Shown: positions 1 through 9,321 of the stretch, one piece after another | How positions within the stretch are numbered: the first letter of the stretch is position 1 | How the letters are laid out: every line of letters begins with the position of its first letter | Origin: Gordonia pseudamarae | Lineage (GTDB): Bacteria > Actinomycetota > Actinomycetes > Mycobacteriales > Mycobacteriaceae | Reading direction: 5' to 3' | Assembly (NCBI RefSeq): GCF_025273675.1 | Contig: NZ_CP045809.1 | Coordinates: forward strand, 2,666,001-2,730,000 | DNA: 64,000 bases | Notes under the pieces: generated by a model | The model's input: the letters and a program-made list of their open reading frames with translations, nothing else | Told to the model about the DNA's origin: nothing | Database searches by the model: none | Position numbers and translations under genes: made by a program

Positions 1-22
1 GCAACGATCCGGGCGCGCTCAC
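1..22 (-). CDS. Start of a further pyrimidine gene, probably pyrC (partial)
   Basis: A GTG at 22-20 overlaps the pyrB stop as GTGA and opens a frame (Met-Ser-Ala-Pro-Gly-Ser-Leu) that runs out of the window after seven codons. Coupled overlap with pyrB and the usual order pyrR-pyrB-pyrC make dihydroorotase the obvious candidate. Seven residues cannot identify the family, so the name is inference from context only. Confidence 0.35.
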
Positions 23-981
23 TGGTGGTACTCCCCTGTCGTGGTTTCGGGATCTGTGCCGACGAGCAACCCGAACAGCACCGCCATCCGGACATGCACG
101 CCGTTGCGGACCTGTTCGAGCACCGTCGCGCGCGGCGAGTCGGCCACCGAGTAACCGATCTCCATGCCGCGCAGCATCGGACCGGGGTGCAGCACCACCG
201 CGTCGTCGGCCATCAACGCCAGCCGACGGTCATTGAGTCCGTAGCGGACCGAGTACTCGCGGGAACTCGGGAAGAAGCCGCCGTTCATGCGTTCGGCCTG
301 TACCCGCAGCATCATCACCGCGTCGACGGCGGCCAGTTCGGCGTCGAGGTCGGTGGACACCGTCACCGGCCACTGCTCGACCCCGGTCGGCAGCAGGGTG
401 GGCGGTGCGACGAGCACCACCTCGGCGCCGAGAGTGGACAGCAGGAACGCGTTGGAACGGGCGACCCGCGAATGCAGGACGTCGCCGACGATCGCGACCC
501 GCCTGCCGTCGAGGGTTCCCAGCCGCTGACGCAGCGTGAGCGCATCGAGCAGGGCCTGCGTCGGATGTTCGTGCATACCGTCGCCCGCGTTGATGATCGA
601 CGGTCCGCCGCCGTCCGCGGCGGTGGTCCAGTCGGCGATCTGCCGCGCCGCACCCGAGGCCGGGTGCCGCACGATCAGCGCGTCGGCGCCCGCCGCGTAC
701 AGGGTCTTCGCGGTGTCGCGCAGCGACTCGCCCTTGCCCGCCGACGAACTCGACGCGCTGACGTTGATGACATCGGCGCTCATCCACTTGCCGGCCACCT
801 CGAACGAGACGCGGGTGCGGGTGGAGTTCTCGTAGAACACCGTCATCACGGTGCGCCCGCGCAGCGTGGGCAGCTTCTTGACCTCACGCCCGGTGAGTGC
901 CTGCTCGAACCGTTCGGCCTCGTCGAGGATGGCGGTGGCCTGCTCGCGGGTCAGATCCTGTGTGCTGAGCAGATGACGCAT
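19..981 (-). CDS. pyrB: Aspartate carbamoyltransferase catalytic chain
   Basis: Joins carbamoyl phosphate and aspartate, the first committed step of de novo pyrimidine synthesis, in the cytoplasm. The 320-residue product has the carbamoyl-phosphate loop STRTRVSFE near residue 53, the HPASGAA segment, the [11 protein letters not shown] motif, and HPGPMLRG near the C-terminus. It matches mycobacterial PyrB almost throughout. ATG at 981-979 is chosen because it overlaps the pyrR stop as TGATG; a GTG one codon upstream is possible. It is the second gene of a pyrR-pyrB operon and is probably translationally coupled to pyrR. Confidence 0.97.
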   Translation of the reverse strand: MRHLLSTQDLTREQATAILDEAERFEQALTGREVKKLPTLRGRTVMTVFYENSTRTRVSFEVAGKWMSADVINVSASSSSAGKGESLRDTAKTLYAAGADALIVRHPASGAARQIADWTTAADGGGPSIINAGDGMHEHPTQALLDALTLRQRLGTLDGRRVAIVGDVLHSRVARSNAFLLSTLGAEVVLVAPPTLLPTGVEQWPVTVSTDLDAELAAVDAVMMLRVQAERMNGGFFPSSREYSVRYGLNDRRLALMADDAVVLHPGPMLRGMEIGYSVADSPRATVLEQVRNGVHVRMAVLFGLLVGTDPETTTGEYHQ

Positions 982-1568
982 CACGCACCCGCATCCGAAC
1001 CGGTGCGGGCACCGAGAACCACCTCGTCGACACCGTCGTGTTCGGTGAGATGCACCGCGACGTTCTCCTCGCGTGCGGTGGGGATGTTCTTGCCGACGTA
1101 GTCCGCACGCAACGGCAGTTCGCGGTGGCCGCGATCGACGAGCACCGCCAGCTGCACCGCGGCCGGTCGGCCGAGGTCGCGCAGCGCGTCGAGAGCCGCC
1201 CGGACGGTGCGCCCCGAGTACAGGACGTCGTCGACGAGGATCACGATCGCGCCGTCGACACCGCCGGCGGGCACCATTGTGCGCTCGAGTGGGCGATGCG
1301 GTTTGTCGCGCAGATCGTCGCGGTAGAGGGTGATGTCGAGATACCCGACCGGGATGTCGGTACCGGCGAACTCGGAAATCTTGGCGCCCAGCCGTTTCGC
1401 AAGAGCCGTTCCGCGGGTGGGGATGCCGATGAGTACTACATGAGGTGCGTCCGGGGCATCGAGAGCCGTCTTCTCGATCACCTGATGGGCGACACGAGCG
1501 ATGGTCCGGGACACATCCGCCGCGTCGAGCAGCACCCGATGGGTTGATCCATCGTTTACGTCAGTCAA
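981..1568 (-). CDS. pyrR: Bifunctional pyr operon regulator / uracil phosphoribosyltransferase
   Basis: PyrR binds pyr mRNA when UMP is high and has weak uracil phosphoribosyltransferase activity. The PRPP-binding motif [13 protein letters not shown] is clear in mid-protein, and IGIPTRG and [18 protein letters not shown] are typical of the family. I start it at TTG 1568 (195 aa, close to the 193 aa of mycobacterial PyrR), because AAGGAGG at 1580-1574 lies five bases upstream. A longer open frame reaching 1622 has no ribosome site and would translate through the PyrR RNA site. First gene of the pyr operon. Confidence 0.95.
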   Translation of the reverse strand: MTDVNDGSTHRVLLDAADVSRTIARVAHQVIEKTALDAPDAPHVVLIGIPTRGTALAKRLGAKISEFAGTDIPVGYLDITLYRDDLRDKPHRPLERTMVPAGGVDGAIVILVDDVLYSGRTVRAALDALRDLGRPAAVQLAVLVDRGHRELPLRADYVGKNIPTAREENVAVHLTEHDGVDEVVLGARTGSDAGA

Positions 1569-1583
1569 CGTGACCTCCTTCTC

Positions 1584-1597
1584 CGCCTCACGGGACG
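1584..1597 (-). promoter_or_regulatory. PyrR-binding loop in the pyr leader RNA
   Basis: The minus strand reads CGTCCCGTGAGGCG, matching the PyrR-binding consensus ARUCCNGNGAGGYU at all 12 inner positions. The two end bases differ (C and G instead of A and U) but still pair. It is preceded by TTTAACGGAC and sits four bases upstream of the AAGGAGG ribosome site of pyrR. Known work in Mycobacterium smegmatis shows PyrR repressing translation through such a site; the close spacing here fits repression rather than transcription attenuation, which is an inference. Confidence 0.8.
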
Positions 1598-1661
1598 GTC
1601 CGTTAAAGGATGCCTGCCGCAAACACTGTACACGCTCGTGACGCGCCGACGCCCTGCGGAG

Positions 1662-1769
1662 CTACAGCTCAGTAACCGCCAGGACGGGTTTGAGGCCGCG
1701 AAAATCTCCGATGTTGCGGGTCGCGAGCTCAGCGCCATCGGACACCACGACAGCAGCGACCATCAGATC
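1662..1769 (-). pseudogene. C-terminal relic of a vapC (PIN-domain) toxin gene
   Basis: Reading the minus strand from 1769 gives 35 residues starting DLMVAAVVV, continuing LATRNIGDF, and ending before TAG at 1664-1662. The D-L-x-[VI]-A-A helix and the T-R-N-x-x-D-F motif are the last two conserved blocks of VapC ribonucleases. The codon immediately upstream is TAG (1772-1770), and no further PIN homology or antitoxin gene is visible before the hairpin at 1790. This is a truncated remnant, and it differs in sequence from the intact VapC at 62.1 kb. Confidence 0.7.
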
Positions 1770-1789
1770 CTATCGATGCGAATGACGAA

Positions 1790-1836
1790 CTGAGTTTGCT
1801 GTTGAACCCGGATTCCGGGTTCAACAGCAAACTCAG
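1790..1836 (-). terminator. Perfect 23-bp hairpin downstream of nusB
   Basis: Arms 1790-1812 and 1814-1836 are exact reverse complements around a single T. The hairpin begins 14 bases after the nusB stop, so it most likely ends the pepQ-efp-nusB transcript. It lacks a long U tract, as is common in actinobacteria. An arm of this length with no mismatch is unusual and could also be a mobile-element or recombination scar. Confidence 0.65.
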
Positions 1837-1849
1837 ATGGCGAACAGGA

Positions 1850-2314
1850 TCAGGCGTCGTTGCGGGGTTCTGCCGCGGCGGCGGCGCGCACCTGGGGTGC
1901 GAGATCGGCGATTGTGGCGAGGACGCCGTTGACGAAGGCGGGCGAATCGTCGGTGGACAGTTCCTTGGCCAGCTGGACGGCCTCGTCGACGATCACCACC
2001 GGATCGACGTCGGTGGCGTTGAACAACTCCCAGGTGGCCAGCCGCATGACGGCCCGGTCGACGGCGGGCAGACGCGGCAGCGTCCACTCCTTGAGGTGCG
2101 AGGTCAGCACCGCGTCGACCTGCGCCTGATCGGCGGTGACCCCTTCGACGACGCGCGCGGTGTACGGGTGGATCTGTCCGACGCTCTCGTCGGTGATCAC
2201 CAGTTCGCGGCGTTCGGCCATCAGGTCGGTGGCCTTGACCCCTTTGGCCTCGGCCTCGAACAGCAGGTCGACGGCGCGTTTACGCGCCTTGTGACGGGTA
2301 CCCGGGTGTTTCAC
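1850..2314 (-). CDS. nusB: Transcription antitermination factor NusB
   Basis: NusB (154 aa) binds boxA RNA with NusE/S10 and supports processive transcription of rRNA operons. The N-terminal [16 protein letters not shown] segment and the C-terminal [18 protein letters not shown] and FVNGVLA motifs are characteristic, and length is normal. It starts with GTG 13 bases after the efp stop, so the two are almost certainly co-transcribed. The strong hairpin at 1790-1836 follows it. Confidence 0.96.
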   Translation of the reverse strand: MKHPGTRHKARKRAVDLLFEAEAKGVKATDLMAERRELVITDESVGQIHPYTARVVEGVTADQAQVDAVLTSHLKEWTLPRLPAVDRAVMRLATWELFNATDVDPVVIVDEAVQLAKELSTDDSPAFVNGVLATIADLAPQVRAAAAAEPRNDA

Positions 2315-2326
2315 TGAACGCGGCGC

Positions 2327-2890
2327 TCAGCTGTTGACGCGGCCGAGGTAGCTGCCGTCGCGCGAGTCGACCTTCAGCTTGTCGCCGGTGTTGATGAACA
2401 GCGGAACCGCGATCTCGGCGCCGGTCTCCAGCGTGGCGGGCTTGGTGCCGCCGGTGGAGCGGTCGCCCTGCAGGCCGGGGTCGGTCTGCTGCACCAGCAG
2501 CTCGACGGTGACGGGCAGCTCCACGTACAGCGGCGCACCCTCGTGGGTGGCGACCTGTACCTTCATGTTCTCCAACAGGAACCGGGCGCCGTCGCCGACG
2601 GTCTCCGGGGTGATGTTGAGCTGCTCGAAGGTCTCGGCGTCCATGAAGACGAAATCGGTGCCGTCGTTGTACAGGTAGGTCATGTCGCGACGGTCGACGG
2701 TCGCGGTCTCCACCTTCACACCGGCATTGAAGGTCTTGTCGACGATCTTGCCGCTGAGCACGTTCTTGATCTTGGTGCGCACGAACGCCGGCCCCTTGCC
2801 GGGCTTGACGTGCTGGAACTCCAGGATCTGCCAGAGCCCGTTGTCCATGTTCAGCACGAGGCCGTTCTTGAAATCGGCGGTACTCGCCAT
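2327..2890 (-). CDS. efp: Translation elongation factor P
   Basis: EF-P (187 aa) enters the ribosomal E site and relieves stalling at proline runs. Three beta-barrel domains are expected, and the length is standard. The tip loop of domain I reads VKPGKGPAF with Lys32 at the position modified in many bacteria; family knowledge is that actinobacterial PGKGP-type EF-P works with this lysine unmodified. ATG follows an AGGAAG ribosome site. It lies between pepQ and nusB in an operon layout conserved in mycobacteria. Confidence 0.98.
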   Translation of the reverse strand: MASTADFKNGLVLNMDNGLWQILEFQHVKPGKGPAFVRTKIKNVLSGKIVDKTFNAGVKVETATVDRRDMTYLYNDGTDFVFMDAETFEQLNITPETVGDGARFLLENMKVQVATHEGAPLYVELPVTVELLVQQTDPGLQGDRSTGGTKPATLETGAEIAVPLFINTGDKLKVDSRDGSYLGRVNS

Positions 2891-2909
2891 AGGTGGTTAC
2901 TTCCTAACG

Positions 2910-4007
2910 TCAGATGACGGTGAACGTCTTGTCGGTGGTGGTCAGCAGGTCGGGTTCACCGTCGGTGACCACGAGGCTGTCCTCGATCCTGACGCCCCCT
3001 CGACCTGGAAGATAGACGCCGGGCTCCACGGTCACCGCGGCGCCGCATGGCAGTGTACCCGCAGCGGCCGACCCGATTCCCGGCGCTTCATGGATCTGCA
3101 GGCCGATTCCGTGCCCGAGACCGTGCACATATCTGTCGCCGTACCCCGCGGCGGCGATCACCGACCGGGCCGCGCCGTCCACCGCACGCAGGCCCGCACC
3201 CGGCGTCAGCGCCGCCCGGCCCGCGGACTGCGCGGCCGACACGAGATCGTAGATCTCACGCTGCCAGTCGGCGGCATGGCCCAACACATAGGTACGCGTC
3301 ATGTCCGAGTGATAGCCGGCGACCGCCGCGCCGAAGTCGATCTTGACAAAATCGCCGTCGGCCAGCACCGCCGTCGTGGGCCGGTGATGCGGTACCGCCG
3401 AGTTCGCGCCCGCCGCGACGATCGTCTCGAAGGAGACCGCGTCCGCTCCCCGCTCGAACATCTCCCACTCGAGTGCCCGCGCCACCTCGCGTTCGGTGCG
3501 GCCCGGGGCGAGCAGTCCGCGCTCGATGATCGCGGCCAGCGCCTCGTCGGCCACGGCACATGCCCGGCGCAGCAGCGCGACCTCACCGGCGTCCTTGACC
3601 TCACGCAGCCGTTCCACCAGGCCGGACGTGCCGACGAGAGCTCCGTCCAGGTCCCGGTGAGCGGCAACGGTCACGATGTGTTCCTCGAAACCGACACGCA
3701 CCGCCCCGGCCCGGCCCGCGTACTCGACGAGCGCGCCGAGACAGTTGCGGGCGATCACCGCCTCCAGGTCGCCTGCCTGCTCGGCGACCTGGGTGATGTA
3801 CCGGCCATCGGTGCAGATCCGGTCCGCGGCCGGGTCGGTGGCGCTGACCAGCACCGCGGCATTGGATCCGGTGAATCCGGTCAGGTATCGCACGTTGATC
3901 AGGTCCGAGATCACCACAACGTCGGCGGTATCGGCCAGCGTCGTGCGCAGCCGGTCCCGGCGGGCGCGGTGATCGGCGGGCGGCGGCGGGTTCCAGGGCG
4001 AGGCCAT
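2910..4007 (-). CDS. pepQ: Xaa-Pro dipeptidase/aminopeptidase, M24 family
   Basis: A 365-residue cytoplasmic peptidase predicted to release residues next to proline. The N-terminal creatinase-like domain (about 1-140) is followed by the pita-bread catalytic domain, with metal ligands visible in KIDFGA and SDMTRTYVLG (two Asp), HGLGHGIGLQIHE (His), TVEPGVY (Glu) and GVRIEDS (Glu). It corresponds in place to M. tuberculosis Rv2535c. It is the first gene of the pepQ-efp-nusB unit, and only 19 bases separate it from efp. Confidence 0.93.
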   Translation of the reverse strand: MASPWNPPPPADHRARRDRLRTTLADTADVVVISDLINVRYLTGFTGSNAAVLVSATDPAADRICTDGRYITQVAEQAGDLEAVIARNCLGALVEYAGRAGAVRVGFEEHIVTVAAHRDLDGALVGTSGLVERLREVKDAGEVALLRRACAVADEALAAIIERGLLAPGRTEREVARALEWEMFERGADAVSFETIVAAGANSAVPHHRPTTAVLADGDFVKIDFGAAVAGYHSDMTRTYVLGHAADWQREIYDLVSAAQSAGRAALTPGAGLRAVDGAARSVIAAAGYGDRYVHGLGHGIGLQIHEAPGIGSAAAGTLPCGAAVTVEPGVYLPGRGGVRIEDSLVVTDGEPDLLTTTDKTFTVI

Positions 4008-4097
4008 GGCTACAAATCTACCGATCGGCCGCGTCCGCAGACACGAAGGACGGGGATGTGGTTTCGCTCACGTGAGCGGTGGTCTAGTCTGTGCGCC

Positions 4098-4583
4098 ATG
4101 GGTTCTTGGTTGCTGCGCGGAATACCGCTCGCCGCTGTTCACATCGCGGCCCGTGTGCTGCTGGCCGTCGCCGTGGTCGAAAAGCCACTCGACTCCGGCA
4201 CCTGGAAGGTACTGGCCATCGCCGCGGTGGTGCTCGTCGCACTCCTGTGGGGTGGCATCGACGGTATCCGTGACGCGCGGGCCAACCCCGACCCCGACGA
4301 CTACGCCGACCTCACGGTGCGCTGGCTGAAAGCGGGCCTGTTCGCCGGCCTGGTCTCGGCAATCGTCTGCTGGGTCATCGGACATTGGTTCATGAGCGGC
4401 ATCGGCGAGGCCTCGCTGCCCATCGAGATCGTCGCCGGCGGATCGTTCACCGCGCTCCTGGTCTACTTCCCCGCGTTCATCGGCTTCTCCGTCGGACGCT
4501 GGATCGTGCGCCGCGACCAGCGCAAGAACGAGCCCGACGATGACTGGTCGGTGCACGAGGACCGCACCCCGGCCCACGCCTGA
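4098..4583 (+). CDS. B-4DMT family small membrane protein
   Basis: A 161-residue protein with four predicted membrane segments (about residues 10-27, 38-50, 80-100 and 110-133) and a charged cytoplasmic tail rich in Asp, Arg and Glu. Position between pepQ and the aro genes matches Rv2536, a conserved membrane protein of the B-4DMT transporter-like group. No substrate is known. ATG at 4098 is taken because it starts just before the first membrane segment; longer frames on this strand only shadow pepQ. It ends at a bidirectional terminator facing aroB. Confidence 0.85.
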   Translation: MGSWLLRGIPLAAVHIAARVLLAVAVVEKPLDSGTWKVLAIAAVVLVALLWGGIDGIRDARANPDPDDYADLTVRWLKAGLFAGLVSAIVCWVIGHWFMSGIGEASLPIEIVAGGSFTALLVYFPAFIGFSVGRWIVRRDQRKNEPDDDWSVHEDRTPAHA

Positions 4584-4590
4584 CACGTCG

Positions 4591-4645
4591 ACGGACAAGA
4601 AAAAGCCGGCCGCGTCACCGACGTGGCCGGCTTTCTCTTGTCCGT
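4591..4645. terminator. Bidirectional terminator between B-4DMT gene and aroB
   Basis: Arms 4591-4611 and 4625-4645 pair over 21 bases with a single G-U mismatch. Each arm carries GCCGGCC preceded on one strand by an A-rich and on the other by a T-rich run, so RNA from either direction forms a GC stem with a U-rich tail. The two flanking genes converge here, which fits a shared terminator. Confidence 0.9.
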
Positions 4646-4669
4646 GGGTCCCGGCTACCGGCTAACCGG

Positions 4670-6335
<1,666 letters not shown>

Positions 6336-6339
<4 letters not shown>

Positions 6340-7526
6340 TGGTGCGGGGGCCTCGCGCTGATCCGCGTGAGGTAACCGTGCAGGTTGTCGGAGGTCTCGG
6401 CCGCCGAGTCGCCGCCGAACTTGTCGAGCGCGACCTGCGCGAGCACCAGCGCGACCATTGCCTCGGCGACCACACCGGCGGCGGGTACCGCGCACACGTC
6501 CGAGCGCTGGTGGATCGCGACCGCGGGCTCGCCCGTGGTCATGTCGATGGTCTGCAGGGCACGCGGCACCGTCGAGATCGGCTTCATCGCGATCCGCACC
6601 CGCACGTCCTCGCCGTTGGTCATACCGCCTTCGAGACCGCCCGCGCGGTTGGTGGAGCGCAGCACGCCGTCGGGTCCGGGCACCATCTCGTCGTGTGCCA
6701 GGCTCCCCCGCCGCCGGGCCGTCTCGAAGCCGTCACCGACCTCGACACCCTTGATCGCCTGGATACCCATCAGCGCCGCGGCCAGTTTCGCATCGAGGCG
6801 CGTGTCGCCGCTGACATGCGAGCCGAGGCCGATGGGTACGCCGGTGGCGACGATCTCGACGACGCCGCCAAGGGTGTCGCCGTCCTTCTTGGCGGCCTCG
6901 ATCTCGGCGATCATCTTCTCCGCCGACGACGCGTCGAACGCGCGGACCGGACTCGCGTCGATGGTTGCCAGGTCGGTGTAGCGGGGCGCGGGCCCCACGT
7001 ACGGCTCGGATGCGCCGATGGAGATGACGTGGCTGAGCACCTCCACACCGAACACCTGGCGCAGGAAGTTGCGGGCCACGGTGCCGGCGGCCACACGGGC
7101 CGCGGTCTCGCGGGCACTGGCGCGTTCGAGCACCGGCCGCGCGTCGTCGAAGCCGTACTTGAGCATGCCCGCGAAGTCGGCGTGACCGGGCCGGGGCCGG
7201 GTCAGCGGCGCGTTGCGGGCGCTGCCGGCGAGTTCGTCGGCAGCGACCGGGTCGGCGGCCATCACCTGCTCCCACTTGGGCCACTCGCTGTTGCCGATCT
7301 CGATGGCCACCGGCCCGCCCTGGGTGCGGCCGTGCCGAATGCCGCCGAGCAGCGTCAGCTTGTCGGCCTCGAACTTCATCCGGGCACCACGGCCGTAGCC
7401 GAGGCGGCGCCGGGCGAGTTGTTCGGCGATGTCGGACGAGGTGACCTCTACTCCGGCGACCATCCCCTCGACGATGGCGACCAGGGCCGGTCCATGGGAT
7501 TCTCCGGCGGTTATCCAGCGCAACAC
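6336..7526 (-). CDS. aroC: Chorismate synthase
   Basis: Makes chorismate from 5-enolpyruvylshikimate-3-phosphate with reduced FMN. The 396-residue product starts [14 protein letters not shown] and carries [43 protein letters not shown] and [16 protein letters not shown], the signature blocks of the family. GTG at 7526 is taken because mycobacterial homologues start at this exact residue. A frame extending to 7559 adds 11 unrelated residues. It heads the aroC-aroK-aroB operon and is divergent from the small gene at 7583. Confidence 0.97.
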
Positions 7527-7582
7527 GGCGTCAATTGTTCCACGAGCGGCTGAGCGCACTCTGTTCAGGCCATACTGGGCAG

Positions 7583-7867
7583 ATGTCCATAGGCGATCTG
7601 GTTACGCGAGCATCCACCCGCACCTTCGGTGAGCCGCTGACAACACCCGACGGAGTGACCGTGATCCCGGTCACCCGCACCTCACGCGGTGGTGACGGCG
7701 CCGGCGCGGTCGGCGTGTTCGTGGTGCACGGCAACAAGGTGGTCTGGTCACCGGCGATCGACGCGGAGAGGATCGCCCTCGTCGGTGTCCTCACCGGCTT
7801 CGTCGCCGCCGTCCTCGGCTGTGTGGCGGTGATCCGCCGGCCACCGTGGCCGGATCTGCGGCGCTGA
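7583..7867 (+). CDS. Small GerW/YtfJ-like protein with C-terminal membrane segment
   Basis: A 94-residue protein. Residues about 18-55 ([27 protein letters not shown] in part) resemble the core of the GerW/YtfJ family, whose members read an extended strand followed by a glycine-rich loop. One hydrophobic segment (about 64-83) is followed by a short Arg/Pro-rich tail. Function in non-sporulating actinobacteria is unknown. ATG at 7583 is preferred over an upstream frame start at 7535 that overlaps the aroC 5' end. It converges with the prepilin peptidase gene, nine bases apart. Confidence 0.6.
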   Translation: MSIGDLVTRASTRTFGEPLTTPDGVTVIPVTRTSRGGDGAGAVGVFVVHGNKVVWSPAIDAERIALVGVLTGFVAAVLGCVAVIRRPPWPDLRR

Positions 7868-7876
7868 CGGCGGGTG

Positions 7877-8266
7877 TCACGAGGCCACTGCCACCAGCAG
7901 CGCCGCCGACGCGCACAGAGCGGGGCCGTGGGGCAGCGTCGATGAGCGGGTGGCCAGTGTGGCGACCGCCGAGATGGCGGCGGCCAGCAGCACGATGAGC
8001 AGCGCGAGTGGCCAGTCGGCCGCGAGACCGCCGACCACGAACGCGAGTTTCACGTCGCCGCCTCCGCACTGGCGTAGCAGCCAGGCGATCAGATAGGGGG
8101 CCGCCGCGAGGAGCCCGGCCGCCATCACCCCGGCCGATACCGTTCCGGTCGCGGCGACGGCGATCAGGCCGGGCCACAGGAGCGTGTTGGTGATGCGCCG
8201 GGTACGGGCGTCGCGGACCGCGATGGCGCTCAGCCACAGGCCGACGGGGATCGTCACAAGGGTCAC
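7877..8266 (-). CDS. Prepilin peptidase, A24 family (TadV/CpaA type)
   Basis: A 129-residue membrane aspartyl protease lacking the N-terminal methylase domain of PilD. The two catalytic aspartates sit in AVRDARTRRITN (first cytosolic loop) and GGGDVKL (the GxGD motif). Four or five hydrophobic helices surround them. Such short A24 enzymes process Flp/Tad pilins, but no tad genes lie in the window. GTG at 8266 begins just before the first helix. It is the distal gene after aroE and may be co-transcribed, with a 186-base gap. Confidence 0.85.
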   Translation of the reverse strand: MTLVTIPVGLWLSAIAVRDARTRRITNTLLWPGLIAVAATGTVSAGVMAAGLLAAAPYLIAWLLRQCGGGDVKLAFVVGGLAADWPLALLIVLLAAAISAVATLATRSSTLPHGPALCASAALLVAVAS

Positions 8267-8452
8267 GCCCTCATCGTCGCCGCCCCGGCACCCCCACCCG
8301 GGCCCCATATCCGGTCCTGTGGACAACACGCCACCTGTGCACACCGACCTTGACGGCCACACATGCCGCCGACGTCTCGCGCGGAGCGGATTCCCTGGAC
8401 GCCGAACGGATCCGCGTGGCGTGGAGGTACCGGGCTACGCGGGAACCGGTGG
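8267..8452. other. 186-base spacer between aroE and prepilin peptidase
   Basis: No gene is visible on either strand. There is a weak imperfect inverted repeat (GCGGAT near 8388 against ATCCGC near 8422) that might end aroE transcripts. I see no clear promoter. Confidence 0.4.
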
Positions 8453-9274
8453 TCAGCCGGCGGCGATCGCGGCGGCCATCGCCTCGCGGGGGGCGGGCAG
8501 GCCGGTGAACTGTTCGACCTGGCTGTAGGCCTGGTTGAGCAGCATCACCAGTCCCCCGACGACCCTCCCACCGGATTCGGTGACGGCGGCCGCCAGCGGG
8601 GTGGGCCACGGGTCGTAGATGACGTCGACCACGGCCCGCGCCACGCGCACCGAATCGATGAGCGGCTCGGCGGCCGGGGACGGAACCGTCGTGACGACGA
8701 CCCGTGCGGTGCGGCACGCCTCGGTCAGCTCCGGCGACGACGCGAACGGCAGGAAGTCGCAGCGCAGGCCGAGAACCCCGGCGAGCGCGGCGACGTCGGC
8801 GGCCCGCTCCGGGCTGCGCACCACCAGCCGGATCGACGCGAAACCTGCATCGGCGAGTGCGCTGACCGTCGGCAGGGCGGTACCGCCGCCGCCGATGACC
8901 ACCGACTCGCCACCGGTACCGCCCCGCACCCCGAGTTCTCCCAATGCGCCGCTCATCCCGTCGACGTCGGTGCAGTCGGCACGCCAGCCCGCATCGGTAC
9001 GGAGCAGTGTGTTGGCCGAACCGATGAGCCGGGCACGGTCGGTGACCTCGTCGGCGAACTCGAGCGCGGCGATCTTGCCGGGCATCGTCACCGAGAATCC
9101 GACGAATTCGGGTGCCGCCCCGCCCACGATCGCCGGGAGTTGCTCGGCGGTGCACTCGATCCGCTCGTAGGTCCAGTCGGTCAGCCCGAGCGCCCGGTAG
9201 GCGGCCAGGTGCAGATCCGGCGACCTCGAATGGGAGACGGGGAACCCCAGCACGGCTGCTTTGCGTGGCGTCAT
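8453..9274 (-). CDS. aroE: Shikimate dehydrogenase
   Basis: Reduces 3-dehydroshikimate to shikimate with NADPH. The 273-residue product has the substrate motif GFPVSHSRSP, catalytic Lys in SVTMPGKIAAL, Asp in CTDVDG, and the nucleotide loop VIGGGGTALPT. C-terminal LLNQAYSQVEQFTG is typical. The ATG is preceded by GAGG. It is 35 bases after mltG, with a three-copy 14-bp repeat filling that gap. It belongs to the alaS-ruvX-mltG-aroE strand group, as in M. tuberculosis. Confidence 0.95.
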   Translation of the reverse strand: MTPRKAAVLGFPVSHSRSPDLHLAAYRALGLTDWTYERIECTAEQLPAIVGGAAPEFVGFSVTMPGKIAALEFADEVTDRARLIGSANTLLRTDAGWRADCTDVDGMSGALGELGVRGGTGGESVVIGGGGTALPTVSALADAGFASIRLVVRSPERAADVAALAGVLGLRCDFLPFASSPELTEACRTARVVVTTVPSPAAEPLIDSVRVARAVVDVIYDPWPTPLAAAVTESGGRVVGGLVMLLNQAYSQVEQFTGLPAPREAMAAAIAAG

Positions 9275-9279
9275 GGCGT

Positions 9280-9321
9280 CCTCAGCATCCCGGCCTCAGC
9301 ATCCCGGCCTCAGCATCCCGT
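9280..9321 (-). repeat. Three tandem 14-bp units across the mltG stop codon
   Basis: Units CCTCAGCATCCCGG occupy 9280-9293 and 9294-9307, and a third with one change occupies 9308-9321. On the minus strand each unit contains GGATGCTGAGG, the last two sense codons and stop of mltG, so two extra copies of the mltG end fill the gap to aroE. The last copy also supplies the GAGG ribosome site of aroE. Confidence 0.9.

Noticed and set aside
2682-4583. A 633-codon plus-strand frame opposite pepQ
   Set aside because: It runs antisense to the clearly real pepQ and efp and only its end is the real B-4DMT protein; the rest is Arg/His/Gly-rich shadow sequence.
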